Source: Rhodospirillales bacterium (lineage in GTDB: Bacteria; Pseudomonadota; Alphaproteobacteria; CACIAM-22H2). From it: a DNA stretch of 15,847 nt. The stretch is taken from NCBI GenBank assembly GCA_016195145.1, contig JACQAF010000019.1, positions 1-15,847 of the forward strand, given 5' to 3'. Both the position numbers and the translations under genes were made by a program. Position 1 is the first letter of the stretch, and the number at the start of each line of letters is the position of its first letter. This document shows, one piece after another, positions 6,874 to 13,980 of the stretch. The notes beneath the pieces were generated by a model. That model ran no database searches. It was not told the origin of the DNA and saw only the letters and a program-made list of their open reading frames with translations.

Positions 6874-7386
6874 TCACTTCAACGTCACTAGGAACGCCAG
6901 AACATCCTCGATCTGATCCGCCGACAGGATCGTCTTGTCGACGAATTCCTTGCGCACCCGGTTAAGCCCCTCGGTGCGATAGAAGGGCGGCATCATGGTA
7001 TCCGGCGTAACCTTGGTCGCGTCGACCAGACGCAAGCGCATCTCGGCGGCGCTCAGGCGGCCCGCGACCCCGTCGAGAACGGGGCCCGTATTGCCGTGGA
7101 ATTCCTCGTTTTTCAGCGTGCTGATTTCGTGGCAGGCAAGGCAATTACCCAACCGGCGGCCGACGACAATCTTTTTTCCGGCGGCCGCATCGCCGGGTTT
7201 GCCGGTCAGCGACGCCGGAATGCCGCCATTCTTGATTTCGAATTTGACCAAGGCAGGCGGCGGCGCAGCCGCTGGAGCCGCCGGAGTTGCTTGCGCAACC
7301 GCCGCAGGTTTCCCGGCCGGCGTTTCGGCGCAAGCCGCCACCGTCAGTGCAAAAAATGCCGCAGCTGTCGTCATTGCAACGCGCAT
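6874..7386 (-). CDS. soxX: SoxX, monoheme cytochrome c, possibly a lipoprotein
   Basis: The 170-residue protein is the partner of SoxA in the thiosulfate-coupling cytochrome. It has one heme motif, CLACHE (C82, C85, H86), and a methionine pair (M131, M132) in TPDTMMPPFYRTEGL, typical of the distal ligand region of SoxX, and it ends in a QIEDVLAFLVTLK helix. The N-terminus is a short hydrophobic leader ending in TVAAC, which fits a lipobox (C19). A Pro/Ala-rich linker (residues 22-45) follows, as in membrane-anchored cytochromes. The start at 7386 has GGGAGG ideally placed. It is the first gene of the minus-strand sox operon, divergent from the amidotransferase-like gene. The coding region looks intact. 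Confidence 0.94.
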   Translation of the reverse strand: MRVAMTTAAAFFALTVAACAETPAGKPAAVAQATPAAPAAAPPPALVKFEIKNGGIPASLTGKPGDAAAGKKIVVGRRLGNCLACHEISTLKNEEFHGNTGPVLDGVAGRLSAAEMRLRLVDATKVTPDTMMPPFYRTEGLNRVRKEFVDKTILSADQIEDVLAFLVTLK

Positions 7387-7582
7387 AATGTCCCTCCCAG
7401 AACAATCAGCCCTAAACGGGGCGACGCAACCTTGGGCGCCATTGTGGCGCCGGCTACGGCTTGGCTTTTTATTTTTTTACCCGCCGTTTGAAAAAGTAAC
7501 ATGAGGTATCATTTGCTCGCAACACAATATATTATTCCTTTTGCATATAAGGGTATGCTGAATCGCCAGGTGGGTTTAGCTA
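7387..7582. promoter_or_regulatory. Divergent control region between soxX and the amidotransferase-like gene
   Basis: This 196-base gap must carry the sox promoter (minus) and probably one for the plus-strand gene. It contains a perfect seven-base inverted repeat (GGCGCCA at 7435-7441, TGGCGCC at 7445-7451), a long T-rich tract at about 7465-7478 that reads as an A-tract upstream of soxX and could act as a bend or UP element, and an A+T-rich block at 7521-7550 ending in GCATA-N6-TATGC (7543-7558), a candidate operator. No convincing -35/-10 pair could be assigned on either strand. Confidence 0.55.
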
Positions 7583-8377
7583 TTGGTAAATATCGACAAT
7601 AAACGGCAGGTTTTTGCCCTCCAGCACTGCGATTCCGAATTTTTGGGGCTGATCGAAGATCATTTCGAGGGGCGCGGAATCGGTTTCCAGTATGTCCGGC
7701 CATTCACAACCGAGGGAAAGGTGCCCGGCACTGCCTTCAACGCCGACGGCCTGATTCTTATGGGTGGCGGTGTTTGGGGCGCCGGTGGCGAGGCCGGGGC
7801 GCCGCGCCGGTTGCCGGGCCTTGAGGCGGAAATCCGCCTGACGCGCGATTTTCTAGTCCGCAAAAAGGCCATTATCGCCTGGGGATTGGGGGCGCAGATC
7901 TTGGCGCTGGCCGCCAAAGGCACTGTCGAATCACACCCCCTTACCTTCTCTGTCGAAACGGTAAAACGTGTTTCCGATGAGGCGCTTGGCGGATATATGC
8001 CGGCATCCTATCCGCTGGTTACGTTCATGCGCGATCGGCCGGTTCCACCGCCCGATGCGCGGATTTTGGCGGTCGATTCGGCGGGACGGCCGGCCTGTTT
8101 CCAGATCGGCGTCAATTGCCTTGGCTTCACCGGACATCCTGGGATCAAGCCGGGCATCATCGAAGACTTGATCATGGAATTCGACGATTCGCCGGTCGAT
8201 GCTGCCGGGCACGACATCGAGATCGGGCCGATTCTGACCCAACTCCGCGCCCTGCAAAAAGATATCGCCGATGCGCTGATACCGATCATGACCGGTGTCA
8301 TCCAGCTGACCGGTTTGATGCAACCCTTCAGCGAGGCGGAGATGAAGCGGCGGGCCATCATTCCGATCCAGCGTTAA
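7583..8377 (+). CDS. Class I glutamine amidotransferase-like protein without catalytic residues
   Basis: The 264-residue product has the GuaA-type amidotransferase fold signature: DGLILMGGGVWG for the oxyanion region, IIAWGLGAQILALAAKG where the nucleophile elbow should be, and GFTGHPGIKPGIIED for the catalytic His segment. In active enzymes the elbow reads G-x-C-x-G and the other motif HPE. Here the nucleophile position is glycine (WGLGAQ, G101) and the glutamate is glycine (H185-P-G187), so glutamine hydrolysis is unlikely. TTG at 7583 is the first possible start, because an in-frame TAG lies two codons upstream; AGGTGG precedes it. I recall amidotransferase-like genes near shdr and lipoate-assembly genes in other sulfur oxidisers, which fits its place. 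It may be a scaffold or binding protein. Its exact role is unknown. Confidence 0.75.
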   Translation: MVNIDNKRQVFALQHCDSEFLGLIEDHFEGRGIGFQYVRPFTTEGKVPGTAFNADGLILMGGGVWGAGGEAGAPRRLPGLEAEIRLTRDFLVRKKAIIAWGLGAQILALAAKGTVESHPLTFSVETVKRVSDEALGGYMPASYPLVTFMRDRPVPPPDARILAVDSAGRPACFQIGVNCLGFTGHPGIKPGIIEDLIMEFDDSPVDAAGHDIEIGPILTQLRALQKDIADALIPIMTGVIQLTGLMQPFSEAEMKRRAIIPIQR

Positions 8378-8430
8378 CCCCGCCATGACCCCCTAAAAAG
8401 GTCGCAAACCTATTAGCAAGTCATGTTATT

Positions 8431-8444
8431 TTAGAATTCTCTAA
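8431..8444. promoter_or_regulatory. Candidate operator upstream of the shdr operon
   Basis: Perfect five-base arms TTAGA and TCTAA flank ATTC, in an A+T-rich stretch just upstream of the best promoter match. This size and position would suit a dimeric repressor such as the ArsR-type regulators known to control sox/shdr genes in other bacteria. The repeat is read directly; protein binding is inferred. Confidence 0.35.
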
Positions 8445-8452
8445 TATTTTTC

Positions 8453-8480
8453 TTGCATCCCTGATCTGCCGTTCTATCAT
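8453..8480 (+). promoter_or_regulatory. Possible promoter of the dsrE3-shdr operon
   Basis: TTGCAT (8453-8458) and TATCAT (8475-8480) are spaced by 16 bases. The -10 differs from consensus by one base; the -35 is only a half match. The leader to the ATG at 8549 would be about 60 bases. The 171-base gap after the amidotransferase-like gene supports a separate promoter here. Confidence 0.45.
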
Positions 8481-8548
8481 GAGCGGAAAATGGGGGTTGG
8501 CATCGTCGGCCCTCAGGGTGATTAATATGCCCTTGGCGAGGAAACAAC

Positions 8549-8926
8549 ATGGCCAAGAAGTTGATGATCATTATGGTAAACACCGATCCTCGCAATGGCG
8601 AGGAACTCGGCGCGCCGTTTTTTCAGGCAACCGTGGCGGCGGCGATGGATTACGAAGTCGAGGTTGTATGCACCGCAACCGCCGGCGCGTTGATGAAAAA
8701 GGGCGTGGCCGAAAAGCTGGTGGTCAAGCCGGGCTCGCCCAAATCAGTTTACGATTTCATCAAGGAAGCGCACGAGGCCGGGGTCAAATTCTACTGCTGC
8801 TCGCCCAATCTCGACCTGTTCGATATGACCAAGGACGACCTGATCCCCGAATGCGAGGGGATCGTCGGCGGCGCCCATGTCATCGAAGAGATGATGGAGG
8901 GCGACTGCAAGGTGCTGACTTACTAG
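8549..8926 (+). CDS. dsrE: DsrE3-type cytoplasmic sulfurtransferase
   Basis: The 125-residue protein lacks a signal peptide and has the DsrE/DsrF-like fold: KKLMIIMVNTDP as first strand, DYEVEVVCTATAGALMKKG (C41), then FYCCSPNLDLF with the cysteine pair C83-C84, and ECEGIVGGAHVIEEMMEGDCKVLTY with C102 and C120. Proteins of the DsrE3 group linked to shdr genes carry persulfide sulfur on a cysteine and pass it towards the sHdr complex; the C83/C84 pair is the likely site. GAGGA sits about eight bases before the ATG. hdrC1 starts only 16 bases after the stop, so it is the first gene of the shdr operon. Usual partners such as TusA and rhodanese are not in this window. Confidence 0.9.
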   Translation: MAKKLMIIMVNTDPRNGEELGAPFFQATVAAAMDYEVEVVCTATAGALMKKGVAEKLVVKPGSPKSVYDFIKEAHEAGVKFYCCSPNLDLFDMTKDDLIPECEGIVGGAHVIEEMMEGDCKVLTY

Positions 8927-8942
8927 GGATGGTGCGCGCAAG

Positions 8943-9689
8943 ATGACCCACGCCCACGGCAGCCGCATCCAGAGCTATATCGGCGATCCGATTTCCGAGA
9001 CGCCGGCGGTTGATCGCGGCCAACTCCAGGAAATCTTCAAGGACATCCAGGCCGATCTGCGCTTCGATCACGAGCTGAACGGCTGCCTCAATTGCGGCAT
9101 CTGCACCGCCACCTGCCCCGCCGCGCATTACTACGATTTCAGCCCGCGCGAGATCGTTCAGCTGCTGTGGACCGAGAATCTCGAAGGCATTTACGACGCG
9201 ATGCAGGAAAAGATCTGGGCCTGCGCGCAATGCTACACCTGCGCCGCGCGTTGCCCGTTCGAGAATTCGCCCGGCGGCCTGATCATGATTATGCGCGAGA
9301 CCGCCATCAAGCACGGCATGAAGTCGGCGCAGGACGTGTTGCGCCCGTTCTCGCGCGTCATGCTGAAGCTCATCTCGACCGGCAACCAGCTCGCCCCCGA
9401 CATGATCAACCCGCAGCATTTCGCCGACTGGGGACCGAACATCTCCAAGGTCGATGCGCCGCTCAAGCTGCTGCGCCAGGCGATCCCGATGCCGACGCTC
9501 AACACCACCACGACGGCGTGGGAAGTCAACCTCAAGACCTCGGTCGAACTCTACACGATCTGGGAGATGACCGGCGTGCTCAAGCAGCTCGAAACGATCG
9601 ACGAAAACCTGTTCGACGTCATCTCCGACATCATGGAGGAGAAGCGCGAGGAATGGGACGAGTTTGTCACCGAGCAGAAGGACGACTAG
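8943..9689 (+). CDS. hdrC1: sHdrC1, iron-sulfur subunit of the sulfur-oxidising Hdr-like complex
   Basis: The 248-residue protein has two complete cubane [4Fe-4S] motifs of the HdrC type: CLNCGICTATCP (C48, C51, C54, C58) and CAQCYTCAARCP (C94, C97, C100, C104). These pass electrons within the complex. The helical C-terminal part (IWEMTGVLKQLETIDENLFDVISDIMEEK) is long compared with methanogen HdrC, as usual for sHdrC1. There is no signal peptide; the complex is cytoplasmic. It follows dsrE3 by 16 bases with a weak Shine-Dalgarno, suggesting translational coupling. It is assigned C1 rather than C2 because it precedes hdrB1 and hdrA, the standard order C1-B1-A-hyp-C2-B2. Confidence 0.93.
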   Translation: MTHAHGSRIQSYIGDPISETPAVDRGQLQEIFKDIQADLRFDHELNGCLNCGICTATCPAAHYYDFSPREIVQLLWTENLEGIYDAMQEKIWACAQCYTCAARCPFENSPGGLIMIMRETAIKHGMKSAQDVLRPFSRVMLKLISTGNQLAPDMINPQHFADWGPNISKVDAPLKLLRQAIPMPTLNTTTTAWEVNLKTSVELYTIWEMTGVLKQLETIDENLFDVISDIMEEKREEWDEFVTEQKDD

Positions 9690-9784
9690 GAACGCCGTGC
9701 GGCAGGAAATTGGCAACCGAGAAGACCGGACCGCGGGACGAAGCGATATTTTAGGGACGTGTTAGGTAAAAGAGGAGACGGGAT

Positions 9785-11179
9785 ATGGCGAGCATCGATA
9801 ATCCCAACGCCGGCAAGCAGCAGCCCGGCGAGCGCCTTACCGGCCACGGCGCCGAGTGGAAGGACGCCAAGCTTTCGCCGCAGGAAGCGCGGGTCGCCAC
9901 CGCCTGGGTCGAGGCGAAGATCGACAAACGCTCGATGCTGACCAACAAGGATCGCGTCGAAGACGTGCGCGACGCGATGTGGCAGCTCGAGAAGGACGGC
10001 GAAATCCTCGTCCACCGCATCCAAGACGAGCACCAGCCGGTGATCGCCAAGACGCTGTACGGATGGGAGAAGAAAATCCCCATCCAGCAGCTCTGGCATC
10101 ACAAGAGCTGCGGCCAGTGCGGCAACATTCCGGGCTACCCGACATCGCTCTTGTGGCTGATGAACAAGATGAACATCCGCTATCTCGACGAGACGGACCA
10201 GACCTCATGCACGGCGTGGAACTATCACGGCTCGGGCATCGGCAACGTCGAATCGCTGGCCGCGGTGTTCCTGCGCAATTTCCACCAGGCCTATGTCGCC
10301 TCGACCGCCCAGGGCCTGCCGCCGGGCTATTACTACCCGCTGGTCCATTGCGGCACGTCGTTCGGCAACTACAAGGAAATCCGCGGCTATCTGCTGCGTT
10401 CGGCGGAGCTGCGCGAGCGCGTGCGCAAGATCCTCGGCAAGCTCGGCCGCCTCGTCGACGGCAAGCTCCTCATTCCCGAGGAGATCGTGCATTACTCCGA
10501 ATGGCTGCACGTCATGCGCCGCGAGATCAAGAAGCATCAGGTGATCGACACGAGCAGCGTGCGCGCCACCATCCATCCGGCCTGCCACGTCTATAAAATG
10601 GTGCCCGAGGACGCGATCTACGAAGACGGCATCCTCGAAGGCAACCGCGTCGCGGTATCGACCGGCATCATCGCCGAGCTGGGCTGCCAGGTGATCGACT
10701 ATTCGACCTGGTACGATTGCTGCGGCTTCGGCTTCCGGCACATCATCTCGGAGCGCGAGTTCACCCGTTCCTTCGCCATCGACCGCAAGATCAGGGTCGC
10801 GGTCGAGGAAGCCAACGCCGACATGATGATCGGCCACGATACAGGCTGCATCACCACGCTCGACAAGAACCAGTGGATCAGCCGCGCCGCCGGCAAGCAG
10901 ACCGATCTGCCGATCATGGCCGATTGCCAGTTCGCGGCACTCGCCTGCGGCGCCGATCCGTACAAGATCGTGCAGCTGCACTGGCACGCCTCGCCGGTTG
11001 AGCGACTGATGGAGCAGCTCGGCATCGATTGGCCGAAGGCCAAGGCGGGGTTCGAGTCCTATCTCAAGGAAATCGAGGCCGGCAAGACGCCCGACCGGCT
11101 CTACGATCCGCGGCTGGCGATCACGTCCGGCCCCGGGTTCAGGCCGCTGCCGCCACCGCAGCAGGCCGCCGCGAAGTAG
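9785..11179 (+). CDS. hdrB1: sHdrB1, CCG-domain subunit of the sHdr complex
   Basis: The 464-residue protein carries two cysteine-rich (CCG-type) regions. The first is unusual: SCGQCG (C109, C112), TSCTAW (C142) and VHCGTSFG (C189), with no CC pair. The second has C267 in HPACH, C312-C313 in WYDCCGFGF and C355 in HDTGC, where the family CxxC is DxxC. HdrB subunits hold non-cubane [4Fe-4S] clusters on such motifs. The reduced cysteine set suggests that B1 holds fewer or different clusters than B2. It is longer than HdrB2 (310 residues) because of about 100 extra N-terminal residues. An AGAGGAG Shine-Dalgarno supports the start. It lies 95 bases after hdrC1 and 57 before hdrA. The coding frame is open throughout. 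Confidence 0.92.
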   Translation: MASIDNPNAGKQQPGERLTGHGAEWKDAKLSPQEARVATAWVEAKIDKRSMLTNKDRVEDVRDAMWQLEKDGEILVHRIQDEHQPVIAKTLYGWEKKIPIQQLWHHKSCGQCGNIPGYPTSLLWLMNKMNIRYLDETDQTSCTAWNYHGSGIGNVESLAAVFLRNFHQAYVASTAQGLPPGYYYPLVHCGTSFGNYKEIRGYLLRSAELRERVRKILGKLGRLVDGKLLIPEEIVHYSEWLHVMRREIKKHQVIDTSSVRATIHPACHVYKMVPEDAIYEDGILEGNRVAVSTGIIAELGCQVIDYSTWYDCCGFGFRHIISEREFTRSFAIDRKIRVAVEEANADMMIGHDTGCITTLDKNQWISRAAGKQTDLPIMADCQFAALACGADPYKIVQLHWHASPVERLMEQLGIDWPKAKAGFESYLKEIEAGKTPDRLYDPRLAITSGPGFRPLPPPQQAAAK

Positions 11180-11236
11180 CAGGTGGAAACGCCGTAACGC
11201 AGCGACAACCAAATAACGAAGCGTCAGGAGCATTCG

Positions 11237-12289
11237 ATGACTCGTCCGGTTCTTGTGGTCGGCGGCGGTCCCGCCGGCCTCAGCGCGGCCCACGCCCTTG
11301 CCTCGCTCGGCCAAAGCGTGGTGCTGGTCGAGAAGGAAAACCGTCTCGGCGGCGCGCCCATTCTGTCCGGTTACGCCAAGCTGGTGCCATCGGGGCAGTG
11401 GGCGAAGGACGCCATCGGATCGATGGTCACGCGGGTCGAGACCAACAAGCTGATCGAGATTCGCAAGGGCACGACGGTTAAGACATTCGACGGCAAACCC
11501 GGCGAGTTTCGCGCGACGCTCGCTAACGGAACCACGGTCGAGGCCGGATCGGCGATTCTGTGCACCGGCTTTACCCATTTCGATTCGGTCAACAAGCCGG
11601 AATGGGGTTTCGGCACGTTTCCCGACGTGGTGACGACGACCCAGGTCGAGCAGATGATCTCCTCGGGCAAGGGCGTGCGCTGCCCGTCCGACAGCCGCAA
11701 GCCGGAACGTGTCGCCATTCTTCTCTGCGTCGGGTCGCGCGACCGGCAGATCGGCCGCGAATGGTGCTCGAAGATCTGCTGCACGGTGTCGGCCAATCTC
11801 GCCATGGAAATCCGCGAGGAGCTGCCGGGTTGCCATGTCTACATTTACTACATGGACATCCGCACCTTCGGCCTCTACGAGGGCGACTATTACTGGCGCT
11901 CGCAGGAAGAATTCAAGGTCAAGTACATCAAGGCCCGCATCGCCGAGGTGACCTCGAACGGCGAGAAACTGATCGTCAAGGGCGAGGACACGCTGGTCAA
12001 GCGCCCGATCACCATTCCCTTCGACATGGTCGTGCACGCCATCGGCATGGACCCCAATGTCGACAACATGCTGATCTCGTCGGTGTTCGACGTAAAGCTT
12101 CAGCGTCATGGCCATGTCGAGCGCGCTTCGACCTACAGCGCGATGGGCGGCACCTCGCGCGCCGGCGTGTTCGTCGCCGGCGCGGCGATCGGGCCGGAGA
12201 CGATCGACGATTCGATCGCCCAGGGCCAGGCGGCGGCGCTGGCGGCGCTCGGCGCCGCGCGCAGCGCGGTCGCGGCGGCGGCGGAGTGA
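11237..12289 (+). CDS. hdrA: sHdrA, FAD- and iron-sulfur-containing subunit
   Basis: The 350-residue flavoprotein starts with a dinucleotide-binding motif, VVGGGPAGLSAAHALA (GxGxxG at residues 9-14), with the acidic strand end VVLVEKENRLGG. A cysteine set, C164, C177, C181 and C182 (LLCVGSRD, then EWCSKICC), marks the HdrA iron-sulfur site. The C-terminal GVFVAGAAIGPETIDDSIAQGQAAA completes the FAD-binding fold. It is the short sulfur-oxidiser form of HdrA, without the extra ferredoxin domains of the methanogen protein. The known role of HdrA is electron distribution by FAD in the complex. AGGAG lies upstream of the ATG, and the next gene starts four bases after the stop. Confidence 0.94.
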   Translation: MTRPVLVVGGGPAGLSAAHALASLGQSVVLVEKENRLGGAPILSGYAKLVPSGQWAKDAIGSMVTRVETNKLIEIRKGTTVKTFDGKPGEFRATLANGTTVEAGSAILCTGFTHFDSVNKPEWGFGTFPDVVTTTQVEQMISSGKGVRCPSDSRKPERVAILLCVGSRDRQIGREWCSKICCTVSANLAMEIREELPGCHVYIYYMDIRTFGLYEGDYYWRSQEEFKVKYIKARIAEVTSNGEKLIVKGEDTLVKRPITIPFDMVVHAIGMDPNVDNMLISSVFDVKLQRHGHVERASTYSAMGGTSRAGVFVAGAAIGPETIDDSIAQGQAAALAALGAARSAVAAAAE

Positions 12290-12293
12290 CACG

Positions 12294-13130
12294 ATGGATG
12301 CCGGACCGGCCGAACGGCCGGCGCTCGATCTTTCGGGCGAACGGTTGAGCGCGGCCATGGAAGCTGTGATTCGCGGGGCCGAACCGCAGGGCGGCGTCGA
12401 GCGCTGGGTGTCAGCGATCCATCTCAAGGCCTCGCTGTTCGACGAAATGCTCGGCCAGGAGCGTTTCCGCAATTTGTCGGAGACCGATTTCAAGGCGCTG
12501 TGCGTGTTCATCGCGCCGGTGCGCCGGCGCATCGGCGGCTGGCTCGAAGGCAATGCTTTCGCCGGTCTGCAGGCGGGCATCGTCGAGCTGCTCGACGGGT
12601 CGCAGGACACGACGACGGCCGATGCGCGCGTGGCCGCCTTCTGCGCCCGCTTTCCGGCTGACCGCAAGCATCGCTGGGTGCGCGACCTCGCCGCCGAGCT
12701 TCTCCATTTCAGCCGGCCCGAGCAGTACCCGCTGATGGCCCGCTGGGTTTGGGACGCCAAGGCCAATACCGGGGTGTTGCGCGAAATCTGGTTTCATCCG
12801 GATGTCGACCGGCTGCGCATTCCGGTGCCCGACGACTACGAGACCTTCCTCGTCCTGCGCGAGGAGCTGTCGCAGTTCCTGTCGAAGAACGGCGTGTTTC
12901 GCGACATGCCGTTCTATATCGACCTGCTGTTCGCGGAAATCTACGCCGAATATATCTCGGCCCAGGGCGGTTCGTATCTGCGCACCGATTTTTCCTCGGC
13001 CGAGGATCCGATGCAGTACGCCCGGCGCATGCTCGGCCTCGACGGCCTCGATACCGAGACCGGGCGGACCCGGCTCAAGCTGATCGATGGCGAAGCCTTC
13101 GTCCTCTCCGACCCCAAGCTCCTCAACTAG
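12294..13130 (+). CDS. Conserved hypothetical protein of the shdr operon (Hyp)
   Basis: The 278-residue protein is encoded between hdrA and hdrC2, the place where shdr operons carry a conserved gene of unknown function. The start at 12294 was chosen because it lies four bases after the hdrA stop and behind GGAG; the frame is open upstream, but that would overlap hdrA. The protein is soluble and mostly helical by eye, without a signal peptide, membrane segment or metal-binding cysteine cluster. Notable stretches are the HRWVRDLAAELLHFSRPEQYPLM region, WVWDAKANTGVLREIWFHPD, and FYIDLLFAEIYAEYISAQGGSYLR near the C-terminus. Its fixed place in the operon suggests a structural or assembly role in the sHdr complex. 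I do not recognise a domain. Confidence 0.88.
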   Translation: MDAGPAERPALDLSGERLSAAMEAVIRGAEPQGGVERWVSAIHLKASLFDEMLGQERFRNLSETDFKALCVFIAPVRRRIGGWLEGNAFAGLQAGIVELLDGSQDTTTADARVAAFCARFPADRKHRWVRDLAAELLHFSRPEQYPLMARWVWDAKANTGVLREIWFHPDVDRLRIPVPDDYETFLVLREELSQFLSKNGVFRDMPFYIDLLFAEIYAEYISAQGGSYLRTDFSSAEDPMQYARRMLGLDGLDTETGRTRLKLIDGEAFVLSDPKLLN

Positions 13131-13141
13131 GACATTGCCCC

Positions 13142-13954
13142 ATGCCGATCCACGAGAAACACCTGATCCGCGAGGAGAACCTTCTCACCCACGACAAGCT
13201 GGTGATCGAAGGGGTCGATGTTTCGGGCCACTGGAGTACCTTCATCCAGACGCGTGTAGTCAGCGACTACAACGAAAAAATGGAGGACGAGATCGCGGCG
13301 CTGCCGGGCGGCGAACACATCAATCGCTGCTGGCAATGCGGATCGTGCACCAATTCGTGCACGGTGAACGCGATCAATCCCGATTTCAACCCGCGCTACT
13401 GGATCTACCTGATCCGCACGGGCATGGAATCGGAGCTGTTGCGCGACAAGGACATCATCTGGCAATGCGTCAGCTGCAACAAATGCACCTATGCCTGCCC
13501 GCGCGACGTGTTCCCGGAAGGGGTGATGAAGGCGACCTCGCACTGGCTCACCCTCAAGGGCCACACGCCGAAATCGCCGTTGCAGATTTTCGACGAGGAA
13601 TTCGCCGGCCAGGTCTTCGCCAAGGGCAAGATCGAGGAAAGCCGCCTGATCCGCCGCTTTTTCGCCCGCACCGGCCAGCCGGTGGTGCAGGACTGGCTGC
13701 TGAGCATGGTCAAGCGGATGATCAAGTATCTGCCGGTGAAAATGCTGATCGGGCTGGGGCTGCAGACCCTGTTCCATCCGCGCGCCCGCGGCTGGGCCCG
13801 CGCCCGCGCCGCGATCAACGAATATGTGCACGAGAAAGAAGCCGCGCATCGCAAGGCCCTCGGCCTGCCGGCCGACGCGCCGGAAGCGCCCGACGCGCAA
13901 CAGCCGCAGCCGCATCTCGATCGCAAGGCGCTGATCGCAGCGCTGAAGAACTGA
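13142..13954 (+). CDS. hdrC2: sHdrC2, iron-sulfur subunit of the sHdr complex
   Basis: The 270-residue protein has two [4Fe-4S] motifs, CWQCGSCTNSC (C63, C66, C69, C73) and CVSCNKCTYACP (C109, C112, C115, C119), the HdrC arrangement. The C-terminal half is basic and contains VKRMIKYLPVKMLIGLGLQTLF, a moderately hydrophobic helix, followed by an Ala/Pro-rich tail. The ATG at 13142 is 11 bases after the preceding stop, with AGGA overlapping that stop. The frame is open upstream, but a longer start would overlap the Hyp gene. It precedes hdrB2 by 26 bases; HdrC2 and HdrB2 are expected to form the second electron-transfer pair of the complex. Confidence 0.93.
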   Translation: MPIHEKHLIREENLLTHDKLVIEGVDVSGHWSTFIQTRVVSDYNEKMEDEIAALPGGEHINRCWQCGSCTNSCTVNAINPDFNPRYWIYLIRTGMESELLRDKDIIWQCVSCNKCTYACPRDVFPEGVMKATSHWLTLKGHTPKSPLQIFDEEFAGQVFAKGKIEESRLIRRFFARTGQPVVQDWLLSMVKRMIKYLPVKMLIGLGLQTLFHPRARGWARARAAINEYVHEKEAAHRKALGLPADAPEAPDAQQPQPHLDRKALIAALKN

Positions 13955-13980
13955 CCGACGCCACACCGAAAGGCCGATCC

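Noticed and set aside
7449..7478. An intrinsic terminator on the plus strand (GC-rich stem followed by a T-tract)
   Set aside because: No plus-strand gene ends upstream, the stem is only about four pairs, and the T-tract is better explained as an A-tract upstream of soxX on the other strand.
8479..8946. A 155-residue frame overlapping dsrE3
   Set aside because: It is in a different frame from dsrE3, has no homologous features and begins within the leader region; dsrE3 has the proper Shine-Dalgarno and family motifs.
10205..12766. Open frame of 853 codons on the minus strand opposite hdrB1, hdrA and the Hyp gene
   Set aside because: It spans three well-supported genes and their gaps, has a low-complexity Arg/Ala/Asp composition and no domain; it is a by-product of high G+C.
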